Source of the DNA: Streptococcus chenjunshii
Lineage (GTDB): Bacteria; Bacillota; Bacilli; Lactobacillales; Streptococcaceae
Assembly (NCBI RefSeq): GCF_003086355.1
Contig: NZ_CP031733.1
Span: forward strand, 248,001 to 312,000
Length of the DNA stretch: 64,000 nucleotides
Direction of reading: 5' to 3'
Below, piece after piece: positions 18,426 to 26,876 of the stretch. The translations under genes were made by a program, and so were the position numbers. Below the pieces are notes generated by a model. The model saw only the letters and a list, made by a program, of their open reading frames with translations. It was not told the DNA's origin and searched no databases. Numbering within the stretch: the first letter of the stretch is position 1; the number at the start of each line of letters is the position of its first letter.

Positions 18426-18646
18426 TGCTTTTCCCTTCCTTTTTTATAATTATTTTTTACGTTAAGTAAACTGTATAGCTAGTAATTTTTTAAATGGCTA
18501 AGTGAAATGAAGCAAGATTAAGCAAAGATACAGCCAACAGTAAGGAGAGCAGTTTAAAAAGCTTATTAAATCTTTTTTTGTTTTGACGGAAGAGCATATT
18601 AAGCGGAGAGTCCATGCTGCTTTTTGTGAAATTTAAAAACAAATAG

Positions 18647-18786
18647 TGTCAAATGCTATATATAGCAGTGTTTTTGACAAAAGCGTTTGTGAAAAAAATA
18701 ATTTATAAAACATTTGACAAAACTGTTGACAAATGTCGAAAAAGGATTTACAATGTTTCATAACAAATGATAAATATATTGTCAAA
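18647..18786 (+). promoter_or_regulatory. Promoter and operator cluster of the unusual polyol locus
   Basis: A consensus promoter TTGACA (18726), 17 bases, TACAAT (18749). Around it the heptamer TTTGACA or its complement TGTCAAA occurs at 18647, 18673, 18713, 18727 (overlapping the -35) and 18780. Spaced repeats in both orientations fit binding by an oligomeric SorC/DeoR-type regulator, and such a regulator is encoded at 20917. Confidence 0.7.
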
Positions 18787-18805
18787 TGACAGAAGGAGGG
18801 GAGTT

Positions 18806-20053
18806 ATGACATTATATGGTAAGCTGTTGGAGCGTGAAGCACAGCATAATCCTATTAAAGTTGGGGTTATCGGTGCCGGACAGATGGGAACTGGGATGGT
18901 TGCACAGATATCAACAATTCCCGGAATGGAAGTCCGGGGGATCAGCGATATTCGGCTGGAAAATGCTCAGAAAGCGGCACAAGCCTACAATGCTTCTGCT
19001 AATGAGGCGGTTGATATTTTAACAAGCACAGATTTCAAGGAAATTATTGATTCCGATGATGTGGAAGTTCTTGTTGATGCAACAGGAGTCCCTGAGGTTG
19101 GTGCGAAAATAGCTTTGGCGACTCTGATTGCTAAAAAACATTTAGTTTTGCTCAACGTTGAAGTAGATATTACCATCGGTCCTCTAATGAAAAAGATGTA
19201 TGATGCTGCAGGGCTTGTCTACACAGGTTCAGACGGTGATGAGCCAGCTGCGACTGCTCAGCTTTATGAGTTTGCTAAGAGTATGGGAATGACTGTTCTG
19301 GTTGCTGGCAAAGGGAAAAACAATGCACTGAAAGTCAGTGCAAATCCGGATACAGCAGCTGAAGAGGCAGCCTCTAAGCGGATGAACGCTCATATGCTGG
19401 CTGCTTTTCAGGACGGCACTAAAACGATGGCAGAGATGAATCTTTTAGCCAATGCCATCGGTTTTGTCCCTGATGTAACGGGAATGCACGGCATTTCTGC
19501 TGATCTCCAGGAAACGGTTGCTAAACTGGATTTGCAAGATAAGGGCGGTGTTCTGAATCGTTACGGAGTTGTAGAGTATGTTGATGGGATTGCACCGGGA
19601 GTCTTTGTTATTGTAGAAGGGCAGAATGCCGGTGTTAAGCACGAAATGAACTATCTGATGAAGGTAGGTGACCGAGATCACCATATCTTGTACCGTCCTT
19701 ATCATTTATGCAGTCTGGAAACACCGCTGACAGCAGCCCGTGCTGTATTAGAGCATGACCATGCAATTGTTCCTTTAGGTGCTCCTATAGCTGAAACAGT
19801 AGCAGTTGCTAAACGGGACATCAAGGCTGGTGAACGAATTGATGGTATCGGCGGTTACTGTGTGCGCGGTGTTATTGAAAAACACAGTGATACACGCAAA
19901 CACAATCATATACCAATCGGTCTTGTAGGTGGTGCCTCTGTTGCTAAGCGTGATATTAAAGACGGTACTTTCCTAACTGATGATGATATCGCTGTTGATG
20001 AGACAACAACTGTTTATAAACTGCGTAAACTGCAGGATGAAACTTTCGGCTGA
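18806..20053 (+). CDS. NAD(P)-dependent oxidoreductase with C-terminal SAF domain (COG4091, homoserine dehydrogenase-like)
   Basis: A 415-residue protein with an N-terminal Rossmann fold (about residues 18-150; GVIGAGQMGTGM nucleotide loop), a catalytic middle part, and a C-terminal SAF domain (about 325-405; IGLVGGASVAKRDIKDGTFLTDDDI). The family is called predicted homoserine dehydrogenase, but here it heads a PTS-polyol cluster, so oxidation of a sugar-alcohol phosphate is more likely. The start at 18806 follows GAAGGAGGGGAG; the earlier ATG at 18767 has none and lies within the operator region. Substrate not known. Confidence 0.8.
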   Translation: MTLYGKLLEREAQHNPIKVGVIGAGQMGTGMVAQISTIPGMEVRGISDIRLENAQKAAQAYNASANEAVDILTSTDFKEIIDSDDVEVLVDATGVPEVGAKIALATLIAKKHLVLLNVEVDITIGPLMKKMYDAAGLVYTGSDGDEPAATAQLYEFAKSMGMTVLVAGKGKNNALKVSANPDTAAEEAASKRMNAHMLAAFQDGTKTMAEMNLLANAIGFVPDVTGMHGISADLQETVAKLDLQDKGGVLNRYGVVEYVDGIAPGVFVIVEGQNAGVKHEMNYLMKVGDRDHHILYRPYHLCSLETPLTAARAVLEHDHAIVPLGAPIAETVAVAKRDIKAGERIDGIGGYCVRGVIEKHSDTRKHNHIPIGLVGGASVAKRDIKDGTFLTDDDIAVDETTTVYKLRKLQDETFG

Positions 20054-20126
20054 TCCTTATTCCTAGTGGGATATTATCATCTGATTTTACAGAGCAGAAC
20101 CGGATTATGGGAAAGAAGGAGGCGAG

Positions 20127-20498
20127 ATGGCTAATTTAGCAATTATCCTGACTCTTATTATATTTTTACAGCTAATTTTCAGTCTCTATCAGCTGCAGTA
20201 CTATCAGCGGTTTATGCGGCAGTTAATTGATAAGTATCAGGATAGGCCAAACTGTCGTCTTGTTTCAGAAATTATCAAAACAGGTTTGTCATCACATGTT
20301 CTTGTTGTGGTTTACGATGGTGAAAAAAGGATAACAGAAGCTTATTATTTAGATGGTATCATGATTTTTTCAAGGTTTAAGCCTTACGACGCTATTGTTG
20401 GACTGCCTTTAGATGAGCATTCGGTAGCAATTGCTGAAGCGGAAAAACAAACAGCTAAAACCAGAGCCCTAGCTAATCTGGTTGCCAAGTACAAATGA
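20127..20498 (+). CDS. Glucitol operon activator-like protein (GutM family)
   Basis: A 123-residue protein with one N-terminal membrane helix (about 4-24) and a small soluble domain. The family is defined by GutM/SrlM of glucitol operons, a co-activator of uncertain mechanism. The core, YDGEKRITEAYYLDGIMIFSRFKP, matches the pattern in the second copy at 32920. AAGGAGGCGAG precedes the ATG. It is followed by the EIIA gene with stop and start nearly joined. Confidence 0.8.
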   Translation: MANLAIILTLIIFLQLIFSLYQLQYYQRFMRQLIDKYQDRPNCRLVSEIIKTGLSSHVLVVVYDGEKRITEAYYLDGIMIFSRFKPYDAIVGLPLDEHSVAIAEAEKQTAKTRALANLVAKYK

Positions 20499-20512
20499 TC
20501 GGAGATGAGGGA

Positions 20513-20872
20513 ATGCAAGAATTTAAGATTGTTGAAATCGGAGAAATGGTTCCTGATTTTGCAGAAGAAATGCTTCTGGTACTGTTTGGCGAGTCCGCTC
20601 CGCCGGAATTGCGGGGGATTTCTGTCATCCATGATTATCAAGCAAAACAGAAAAATGTTCTCAAAGTGGGAACCCGTCTTGTTATGGGAAACCAGACATA
20701 TACAGTGACAAAAGTCGGCAGTGCGGCCAATGCCAATTTTGAGGAATTAGGGCACATTGCTATTTATTTCCGAGAAGGAGACAGCGATATTCTGCCCGGT
20801 TCTATTATGGCCCGGCCTGTTGTTTTCCCAAAACTCAAAGCGGGCGAGTCAATCCAGATTATCAATGACTAG
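20513..20872 (+). CDS. PTS glucitol/sorbitol-type EIIA component
   Basis: A 119-residue phosphocarrier of the glucitol PTS family. The pattern LLVLFGESAPPELRGISVIHDY followed by KVGTRLVMGNQTYTVTKVG is that of EIIA-Gut; the conserved His in VIHD is the likely phosphorylation site. I prefer the ATG at 20513 (GGAGATGAGG before it) over 20495, which overlaps the stop of the preceding gene. It is 35 percent or so alike by eye to the second EIIA at 35058, which begins with a comparable FGEEAPDDL block. Confidence 0.85.
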   Translation: MQEFKIVEIGEMVPDFAEEMLLVLFGESAPPELRGISVIHDYQAKQKNVLKVGTRLVMGNQTYTVTKVGSAANANFEELGHIAIYFREGDSDILPGSIMARPVVFPKLKAGESIQIIND

Positions 20873-20916
20873 CAAATGTGGTATAATTCTCATATATACT
20901 GTATATAAGAAGGCAT

Positions 20917-21870
20917 ATGATGGATAATTATACTGAAAAAGATTATGTAAAAGTTGCAGTCATGTATTATGACGAAGGCATGACACAGGCTGAGATTGCT
21001 AAGAAAATCGGAGTTTCACGTTCCTTGGTGTCTAAAATGCTTATTGATGCCAGAGAAGCTAAGATTGTGGAAGTATTTATCAACAGTCCGTCAGTTTTTA
21101 CCACAAAACTAGAGCGTGAATTGGAAGAGACCTATGGGCTGAAGGATGCCGTTGTGGTTGATACGGTAGGTCTGACAGCTGTGGAAGTCAAACGCAAAGT
21201 CAGCAGGTCTGCAGCTAAATACCTTGAAGCTTATCTTAAAAAACATCCGGAACTTAAGCGCTTGGGCATATCATGGGGAGAAACGCTGCGTCATGCAATC
21301 GATTATTTTCCTTATACCAATCATTCACAGCTCCATATTTATCCTTTGATTGGCGGTATGGGAAATGAGCACTTTTACCTGCATTCCAACCAGATTGTCC
21401 AGACGCTGGCCCAAAGAATGCGGGCTGAAGCTCACTATCTGTATGTTCCTGCCATGGTTTCCAGTGCAGCCTTGAAAAAGGAATTAGAACGGGATGCAAC
21501 GATTTCTTCTGTCTTAAATGAAAGCAAGCAGGTGGATCTTGCCCTGCTGGGAATGGCTCCTCTGGAAGAAGGAAGTACAATGACTGTTACAGGCTATATT
21601 AAGTTAGAAGATATCAAGCGTTTTAAGTCTTTGGGGATTATCGGCGATATCAATTCGCAGTTTTTTGATGCCAAGGGTGCGTCTGCTTTGGAAGTAAACC
21701 AGCGTGTTATGGGGCTTAATTTAGAAGAGCTGCGCCAAATTCCGACAAGGCTTGTGCTGGCTTACGGTGAAAAAAAAGCCGGAGCGGTTCGGGTCGGTTT
21801 GGAACATCACATGCTGGATATCCTTATTACAACAGATGCAACAGCACAGGCTATATTGGCGCATGCTTGA
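20917..21870 (+). CDS. SorC-family sugar-binding transcriptional regulator
   Basis: A 317-residue regulator with an N-terminal helix-turn-helix (EGMTQAEIAKKIGVSRSLVSKML, about residues 20-45) and a large sugar-phosphate-isomerase-like effector domain (GISWGETL, PLIGGMGNEHFY, LLGMAPLEEGSTM). SorC proteins act as oligomers that respond to a sugar phosphate. Its likely operators are the TTTGACA repeats ahead of 18806. The gene lies between the first (oxidoreductase, GutM, EIIA) and second (EIIC, EIIB, aldolase, isomerase) halves of the locus and has AGAAGG before its ATG. Confidence 0.9.
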   Translation: MMDNYTEKDYVKVAVMYYDEGMTQAEIAKKIGVSRSLVSKMLIDAREAKIVEVFINSPSVFTTKLERELEETYGLKDAVVVDTVGLTAVEVKRKVSRSAAKYLEAYLKKHPELKRLGISWGETLRHAIDYFPYTNHSQLHIYPLIGGMGNEHFYLHSNQIVQTLAQRMRAEAHYLYVPAMVSSAALKKELERDATISSVLNESKQVDLALLGMAPLEEGSTMTVTGYIKLEDIKRFKSLGIIGDINSQFFDAKGASALEVNQRVMGLNLEELRQIPTRLVLAYGEKKAGAVRVGLEHHMLDILITTDATAQAILAHA

Positions 21871-21893
21871 CTATCGTTGCTGAAAGGTTTATG

Positions 21894-21928
21894 AAATGGG
21901 GCTGAGAAAAACTCAGCCCCATTCTTTA
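21894..21928 (+). terminator. Terminator within the polyol locus
   Basis: ATGGGGCTGAG and CTCAGCCCCAT around AAAAA, followed by TCTTT. It separates the regulator gene from the EIIC-EIIB-aldolase half, so the latter is partly independent. Confidence 0.8.
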
Positions 21929-21936
21929 AAAAAGCA

Positions 21937-21962
21937 TTGCAAGCGCTTACCTTAAGGTGAGC
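21937..21962 (+). promoter_or_regulatory. cre site with overlapping inverted repeat
   Basis: TTGCAAGCGCTTACC (21937-21951) fits the CcpA site consensus except for the last base. It overlaps GCTTACCTT/AAGGTGAGC, an inverted repeat with one mismatch. Lying between the internal terminator and the EIIC gene, it points to catabolite repression of the second transcript, either at a nearby promoter or as a roadblock. Confidence 0.65.
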
Positions 21963-21979
21963 GGGAAAGAGAGTAAGAA

Positions 21980-22498
21980 ATGAAATATATTGAATGGTTT
22001 GGCGAGAATTTTATTGGAATATTTCAGGCAGGCGGAGAACAGTTTGTCAGCTATCTGACCGGCATTATTCCTTTGTTAGTAGCTCTGCTGACATTTACGA
22101 ATGCGCTTATTGCGCTCATTGGCCGTGAACGTGTCAATACATTTATGAGGGCCAGTGCTAAATATACGGTACTGCGTTACAGTCTGATGCCTCTGCTGGC
22201 TGTCTTGATTTTGACAAACCCTATGGCTTATACATTTGGACAGTTCCTGAAAGAAGAAGAAAAGCCGGCCTTTTATGATGCAACTGTCAGCATGGTACAT
22301 CCCGTGACCGGTTTATTTCCTTATGCTAATGCAGGAGAACTGTTTGTTTTTCTTGGAATTGCCAACGGTGTCGTTGAATCCGGGCATTCTCAGGGGAGCC
22401 TCGCTGTACGGTATTTCCTTGCCGGCTTAGTTGTGATTCTTCTGAGAGGCATTGCCACCGAACGGATGACGAAATTCTTAATGAAGCGCACAGCCTAG
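21980..22498 (+). CDS. PTS glucitol/sorbitol-type EIIC component
   Basis: A 172-residue membrane protein with about four helices, the EIIC2-like part of the glucitol PTS. It begins MKYIEWFGENFIGIFQAGGEQFVSYLTGIIPLLVALLT in outline and contains NPMAYTFGQFL and HPVTGLFPYANAGELFVFLGIA, patterns shared with the sorbitol EIIC at 33436. Start supported by AAAGAGAG. Works with the EIIBC and EIIA subunits of this locus. Confidence 0.85.
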   Translation: MKYIEWFGENFIGIFQAGGEQFVSYLTGIIPLLVALLTFTNALIALIGRERVNTFMRASAKYTVLRYSLMPLLAVLILTNPMAYTFGQFLKEEEKPAFYDATVSMVHPVTGLFPYANAGELFVFLGIANGVVESGHSQGSLAVRYFLAGLVVILLRGIATERMTKFLMKRTA

Positions 22499-22525
22499 AA
22501 AAAATAAGTTAGAGAGGAACAGAAG

Positions 22526-23536
22526 ATGACAGCACTTAAAACAGTATTTGTCAAACGCGGCGAAAATGGCTGGGGAAAGGGTTTACTGATCCAGCCGACT
22601 CCTGAAAAAAATAAAATCGTTTCTGTAACAGGCGGCGGTATCCATCCAGTGGCCCAGCGCGTGGCAGAACTAACGGGAGGCGAGGTTATAGACGGTTTTA
22701 AAAATACAGTACCTGATGAAGAAATTGCAGCTGCGGTGATTGACTGCGGAGGAACCGCCCGTATCGGTGTCTATCCTATGAAGAATATTTTAACTCTTGA
22801 TATTCTGCCGTCCTCGCCATCAGGCCCTTTATCCAAACATATTACCGAAGAAAATTTTGTATCCGGAGTCACCCCTGACTGTGTGGAATTGAGGGAGGAA
22901 GCTGCAGCTGAAAGTGTTTCTGCCGAAGACTCTCAAGCAGCAGCTGAAGAGAGCTTTCAAGAGAAATATGCTGCCAGCAAGGAAAAGCATGAAGCGGATC
23001 AGGCTGCAAGCGATAGTTTTATTGTCCGTTTTTCCCGCGGCATTGGTAATGTAATGGGAATCTTTTATCAAGCGGGCCGTGATACCGTAGATATGCTGAT
23101 AAAAAATATTATCCCTTTCATGGCTTTTATGAGTACCATTATCGGTATTATCAATTATACAGGGGTAGGTAATATTATTGCCAATCTGCTGGAGCCTTTA
23201 TCAGGATCTATCCTTGGTTTTATCCTGATAGCTTTTATCTGCAGTATTCCGTTTATTTCTCCAGTACTGGGACCGGGGGCCGTCATTGCTCAGGTTATCG
23301 GGGTGCTGATTGGCACTCAGATTGCTCAAGGGACGATTCCTGTGACCTATGCCCTGCCGGCTCTCTTTGCCATTAATGCTCAGGTCGGCTGCGACTTTAT
23401 TCCTGTCGGCCTGTCTTTAGGGGAAGCCAAACCGGAAACCGTTTCGGTCGGAGTTCCGGCCATCTTATACAGCCGTGTGGTAACAGGAGCCTTGGCTGTT
23501 GTTGTCGGCTGGATATTCAGTATCGGTATGTATTAG
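22526..23536 (+). CDS. PTS glucitol/sorbitol-type EIIB/C component
   Basis: A 336-residue membrane protein. The N-terminal EIIB part (about 1-110) carries the phosphocysteine in AVIDCGGTARIGVYP; an acidic Ala/Glu/Ser-rich linker (about 115-160) follows, then a membrane part with GPGAVIAQVIGVLIG and [26 protein letters not shown]. The sorbitol paralogue at 34009 has DCGGTLRCG at the same place, so the second Cys is absent here. AGAGAGGAAC precedes the ATG. Confidence 0.87.
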   Translation: MTALKTVFVKRGENGWGKGLLIQPTPEKNKIVSVTGGGIHPVAQRVAELTGGEVIDGFKNTVPDEEIAAAVIDCGGTARIGVYPMKNILTLDILPSSPSGPLSKHITEENFVSGVTPDCVELREEAAAESVSAEDSQAAAEESFQEKYAASKEKHEADQAASDSFIVRFSRGIGNVMGIFYQAGRDTVDMLIKNIIPFMAFMSTIIGIINYTGVGNIIANLLEPLSGSILGFILIAFICSIPFISPVLGPGAVIAQVIGVLIGTQIAQGTIPVTYALPALFAINAQVGCDFIPVGLSLGEAKPETVSVGVPAILYSRVVTGALAVVVGWIFSIGMY

Positions 23537-23577
23537 ATTTTAACAATGCTCATTTTTGAGCTGGAAAGGAAAGCACA

Positions 23578-24411
23578 ATGAAAGTAGATTCAAAGCTATT
23601 GTATGATGCAGCCAAACAGGGACAGTTTGCCATTCCTCATGCCAATTTTATTGATTTTCACTCGGCAAGAGCCTATGTCGCAGCAGCAGAAAAACGCCAG
23701 CTCCCCTTTCTCTTGGCCTATGCCCAGTCGCACAGTTCAATCATAACTTTAGAAGAAGCAGCTGCCATCGGCAACTATTTTGCTGAGGCCGCCTCTGTTC
23801 CGGTCGTACTGCACTTGGATCATGGGGAAGATACAGCGTTTATCGAGCGGGCGATTGAATTGGGATTTACCTCTGTCATGATTGATGCTTCGCAAAAATC
23901 TTTTGCAGAAAATACAGCGATTACCCAGCAGGTGGTTGATTATGCTCATGATCGGGGAGTTGTTGTCGAAGCGGAGCTGGGACATGTCGGGGCCAATGAG
24001 ACATCTGAAGCAGCAGAACTGACAGGTTCCGTCTATACAGAGGTAGATAAAGTACAGGAATTTGTTGCAGCAACTCATGTGGATTCTTTGGCGGTGTCTA
24101 TAGGGACAGCCCACGGTGTTTATAAAGGCAGTCCCAAGATTAATTTTGAACGGCTGCATGAAATCGCTGCTTTAACCGATGTACCGCTTGTTCTGCACGG
24201 CGGATCCTCGTCAGGAGATGAAAATCTCGGCCGCTGTGCCAGAGAAGGGATCACTAAGATAAATATCTATACGGATTTTATAGTCGGAGCTTACCAAGCG
24301 ATAGTAAAAGAACAGCCGAAAGATTATATCAGCTTGCAGCAGACAGCTGAAGAAGCTATGGCTGCAGTGCTGGATCATTATTTTGACGTTTTCGGCACAC
24401 AAAAAGTTTAG
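23578..24411 (+). CDS. Class II ketose-phosphate aldolase (fructose-bisphosphate aldolase family)
   Basis: A 277-residue zinc aldolase of the FbaA/GatY/KbaY type. Zinc ligands are in VVLHLDHGED, the catalytic region in EAELGHVGANE, then SIGTAHGVYKG and LVLHGGSSSGDE, which bind the phosphate. It is shorter than the glycolytic FbaA of streptococci, and the housekeeping enzyme is expected elsewhere, so this one probably splits the ketose phosphate made by the upstream oxidoreductase. Ribosome binding site GGAAAGGAAAG. No kinase lies in the locus, hence a mono-phosphate substrate is likely. Confidence 0.85.
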   Translation: MKVDSKLLYDAAKQGQFAIPHANFIDFHSARAYVAAAEKRQLPFLLAYAQSHSSIITLEEAAAIGNYFAEAASVPVVLHLDHGEDTAFIERAIELGFTSVMIDASQKSFAENTAITQQVVDYAHDRGVVVEAELGHVGANETSEAAELTGSVYTEVDKVQEFVAATHVDSLAVSIGTAHGVYKGSPKINFERLHEIAALTDVPLVLHGGSSSGDENLGRCAREGITKINIYTDFIVGAYQAIVKEQPKDYISLQQTAEEAMAAVLDHYFDVFGTQKV

Positions 24412-24422
24412 GAGAAAAAATC

Positions 24423-25127
24423 ATGGGTAAAAGAAGCGTTCAAGCACCGTTTTTTATGTTTAATCCAAAGTCTTACTTATATGGAGAAGACTTGGCTGCT
24501 ATGGCTCAAACTGCAGAAAAAGCCGCTGCAGCTCGTCCGGAAGTCACCGTTTTTATCACTTGTCCTTTTGCTGATCTTGCCCGGACAGCAAGCCTGACAG
24601 ATAAAGTCATTGTATCAGCGCAGCATATTGATGGCATTAGTCCTGGACGCGGTATGGGCCATGTTTTGCCTGAAGCTGTCAAAGCCGCTGGGGCAGAGGC
24701 AACATTTTTGAATCATGCCGAGCGGCCGCTGACCTTTGAAGAGATTATAAAGGCTATGGAACGGGCGGACGAGTTAGATATGCTGACGATTGTCTGTGCC
24801 AATTCGCTTAAGGAAGCGCGGGCCATTGCGACGCTGGAGCCGGATATTATTCTGTGCGAGCCAACAGAATTGATTGGGACCGGCAATACCAGTGATGTTT
24901 CTTATATTGCGGCTACCAATGATGCCATTAAGGCAGTTTCGCCTAAAACGCTGATTATGCAGGCAGCAGGAATCTCGAGTGCTCAAGATGTTTTTGATGT
25001 GATTAAACTGGGAGCTGACGGGACCGGCTGCACCAGCGGTATTACAGAAGCGCTTGATCCTAAGCAGATGCTGGCTGATATGGTGGCTGCAGCTGACGAG
25101 GCTGGCCATTCAGAAAGGAGCAGTTAA
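24423..25127 (+). CDS. Triosephosphate isomerase-family protein, short archaeal-type
   Basis: A 234-residue TIM-barrel isomerase. Catalytic residues of TPI are kept: Lys in FNPKSYL, His in FLNHAERPL and Glu in ILCEPTELIGTGNT. The short length and the EPTELIGTG loop resemble archaeal TPIs and the EryH-type tetrulose-phosphate isomerases rather than the usual bacterial EPVWAIGTG form. A dedicated isomerase beside an aldolase suggests a product other than, or in addition to, dihydroxyacetone phosphate. It ends TTAATG, overlapping the next start by one base. Confidence 0.8.
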   Translation: MGKRSVQAPFFMFNPKSYLYGEDLAAMAQTAEKAAAARPEVTVFITCPFADLARTASLTDKVIVSAQHIDGISPGRGMGHVLPEAVKAAGAEATFLNHAERPLTFEEIIKAMERADELDMLTIVCANSLKEARAIATLEPDIILCEPTELIGTGNTSDVSYIAATNDAIKAVSPKTLIMQAAGISSAQDVFDVIKLGADGTGCTSGITEALDPKQMLADMVAAADEAGHSERSS

Positions 25128-25648
25128 TGAAATGTTATAAAACAAAGTTTTCGGTGGACACACAAGCTGGCAAGGCCACTTATGTCAATATTACAGAAAA
25201 ACTTCGTGATATTATCGCAAAAAGCGGCATTCAAAACGGCCTGCTGGCCATGATTTCTCCCCATACGACCTGTGCGGTCTTTTTTGAAGAATTCGCACAC
25301 GATTATACTACAGACGGTGATGAATCGCTGCAGGCTGATTTAAACACTGTTCTGGCAAAGATTATTCCGGATCATACGGGGAGCGACAGTTACATCTATC
25401 CCGGGGAGGCGCATTATCAGGCCGTTGAATCCTGGCCTGATGCTGCAGCTTATCTTCCCGGCGGTGACCGGACATCTTTATGGAATGGTGATGCCCACCT
25501 TAAAGCGACCTTGATCGGCTCCAGTCAGCTAGTTGATGTAAGTGACGGTGATTTGGGTGTTGGCAGTACAGGCTATTTTTACTTTGTTGACTATGACAAA
25601 ACACGCGCCCGTACACGAACCTGCCAAGTGACAGTATTTGGGGAATAA
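25127..25648 (+). CDS. YjbQ-family (UPF0047) protein
   Basis: A 173-residue protein of the YjbQ fold. Family motifs are seen: ISPHTTCAVFFEEF, then NGDAHLKATLIGSSQLVDVSDGDLGVG with the conserved NxxAHLxxxLxG pattern. YjbQ proteins have been linked to weak thiamine-phosphate synthase activity, but their real role is unclear. Its translational coupling to the isomerase (one-base overlap) argues for a part in the same sugar-phosphate pathway, perhaps as a mutarotase, isomerase or phosphate-ester enzyme; this is inference. Confidence 0.8.
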   Translation: MKCYKTKFSVDTQAGKATYVNITEKLRDIIAKSGIQNGLLAMISPHTTCAVFFEEFAHDYTTDGDESLQADLNTVLAKIIPDHTGSDSYIYPGEAHYQAVESWPDAAAYLPGGDRTSLWNGDAHLKATLIGSSQLVDVSDGDLGVGSTGYFYFVDYDKTRARTRTCQVTVFGE

Positions 25649-25691
25649 GAGACAGACGCCGTTCTGTCTTCTCTGTTTTTAGCAGAAACCG

Positions 25692-25727
25692 AAAAGTCTG
25701 GGAATGTTTATTCTCGGACTTTTCTTC
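25692..25727 (+). terminator. Terminator after the polyol locus
   Basis: AAAAGTCTGGGAAT pairs with ATTCTCGGACTTTT around GTTT. A shorter hairpin AGACAGA/TCTGTCT precedes it at about 25649-25668. Confidence 0.75.
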
Positions 25728-25751
25728 TGAAAGCTATAGAAAAATTCTCAT

Positions 25752-25799
25752 ATTTGCGAATTTTCGCAAATGGAAAATGGAGCTGGTATACTTTATAAT
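25752..25799 (+). promoter_or_regulatory. Palindromic operator and promoter upstream of the ComR-like gene
   Basis: A perfect inverted repeat, ATTTGCGAA-TT-TTCGCAAAT (25752-25771), ends right at the -35 region of a TATAAT box at 25794. A second possible extended -10, TGGTATACT, lies at 25918 closer to the gene. Which protein binds the palindrome is unknown. Confidence 0.55.
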
Positions 25800-25966
25800 A
25801 GATTATTTATGAAAAAGTTAAGTTATTTGTAAATAACTCATCGGCTGCTGGCTGCGCTTCTTTTATTAATGCCGATTAAAGAGGAGCTTCTGCTGGTTTT
25901 TACTGTTTAAACTAAAAATGGTATACTGATAAGAAAAAATGTTGGGTTAAGAGTGAAGGAGCCTTC

Positions 25967-26875
25967 ATGAAGACAAAAGAAATTATAGGAGCGAACATCA
26001 GAACCGAGCGGGAAAGGCAAGGGTTATCCCGTGAGCAGGTTTGCGGGCTAGAGTCAGAACTGACTGTCAGACAGCTGATGCGTATCGAGCTGGGGCAGTC
26101 CCTGCCGACGATTGTTAAACTGGAATATTTGGCAGATAGGCTAAAGGTTGATATGGCCAGTCTGTTGGGAGAACAAAGCTTGGAGATTCCACAGGCCTAT
26201 TTTGAGCAAAAATATAAGCTGATAAAATTTCCCTCCTATGGTGACGCTGAGCGTTTAGCCCAAAAAACGCAGCTGTTGGAAGATATTTACAATCAATATT
26301 TTGACTATCTGCCGGAAGAAGAACTCTTTACTTTAGATTTACTTGAAAATTTTTTGGATTATATTACAGTTGGGAAGCCGGAATCAGTTGAGCTTATTTA
26401 TGAGGATTTTTTTAAACAGCTTCTGTTAAAAGAAACTTATTCCTTAAATGATATCTTACTTGCTAGGCACTATTTAACACAGTGTCAGGATTATGCTTAT
26501 GATAGGGAGACTGTACTGCTTATTGTAGATAGACTTCTAAAACAGAGGACAGGTAGTAATGATTATTATAACCTAGCACTTTTAGGAGCTTTATTTGCAT
26601 TAGCTGGTGTCTATGTTGTATCAGCTGATTATTCTGATATGAAGCCGGCTCTTGATAAAATGGACGATGTGGTTAATCAAACCATGCAGCATGTCTATAA
26701 ACCGGGTTTGCTGATGTTTGAAGCTAAATACCATCTCTATCAGAGGCATAACTTTCAGAAAGCTAAGTCCTGCTACGATTTAGCGCTGACTTTAGCAGAA
26801 AATTTCGGCGACACGGTTTTGATAGATAATCTGAAAAAAGAAAAAGCGAAAGATTTACAAGAAAAAGAAGAATAG
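25967..26875 (+). CDS. Rgg/ComR-type peptide-responsive transcriptional regulator
   Basis: A 302-residue regulator with an N-terminal HTH (about 6-62; RTERERQGLSREQVCG then ELTVRQLMRIELGQSLPT) and a C-terminal TPR-like helical repeat domain that in the family binds a short imported peptide. The RQLxRIExGxSLP block and the LIKFPSYGDAERL segment are what I remember of ComR of the mutans group, so it is ComR itself or a ScuR-like paralogue. No comS-like ORF with a WW motif is seen next to it. Directly after its stop codon lies a ComR-box-like promoter. GAAGGAG precedes the ATG. Confidence 0.8.
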   Translation: MKTKEIIGANIRTERERQGLSREQVCGLESELTVRQLMRIELGQSLPTIVKLEYLADRLKVDMASLLGEQSLEIPQAYFEQKYKLIKFPSYGDAERLAQKTQLLEDIYNQYFDYLPEEELFTLDLLENFLDYITVGKPESVELIYEDFFKQLLLKETYSLNDILLARHYLTQCQDYAYDRETVLLIVDRLLKQRTGSNDYYNLALLGALFALAGVYVVSADYSDMKPALDKMDDVVNQTMQHVYKPGLLMFEAKYHLYQRHNFQKAKSCYDLALTLAENFGDTVLIDNLKKEKAKDLQEKEE

Positions 26876-26876
26876 T

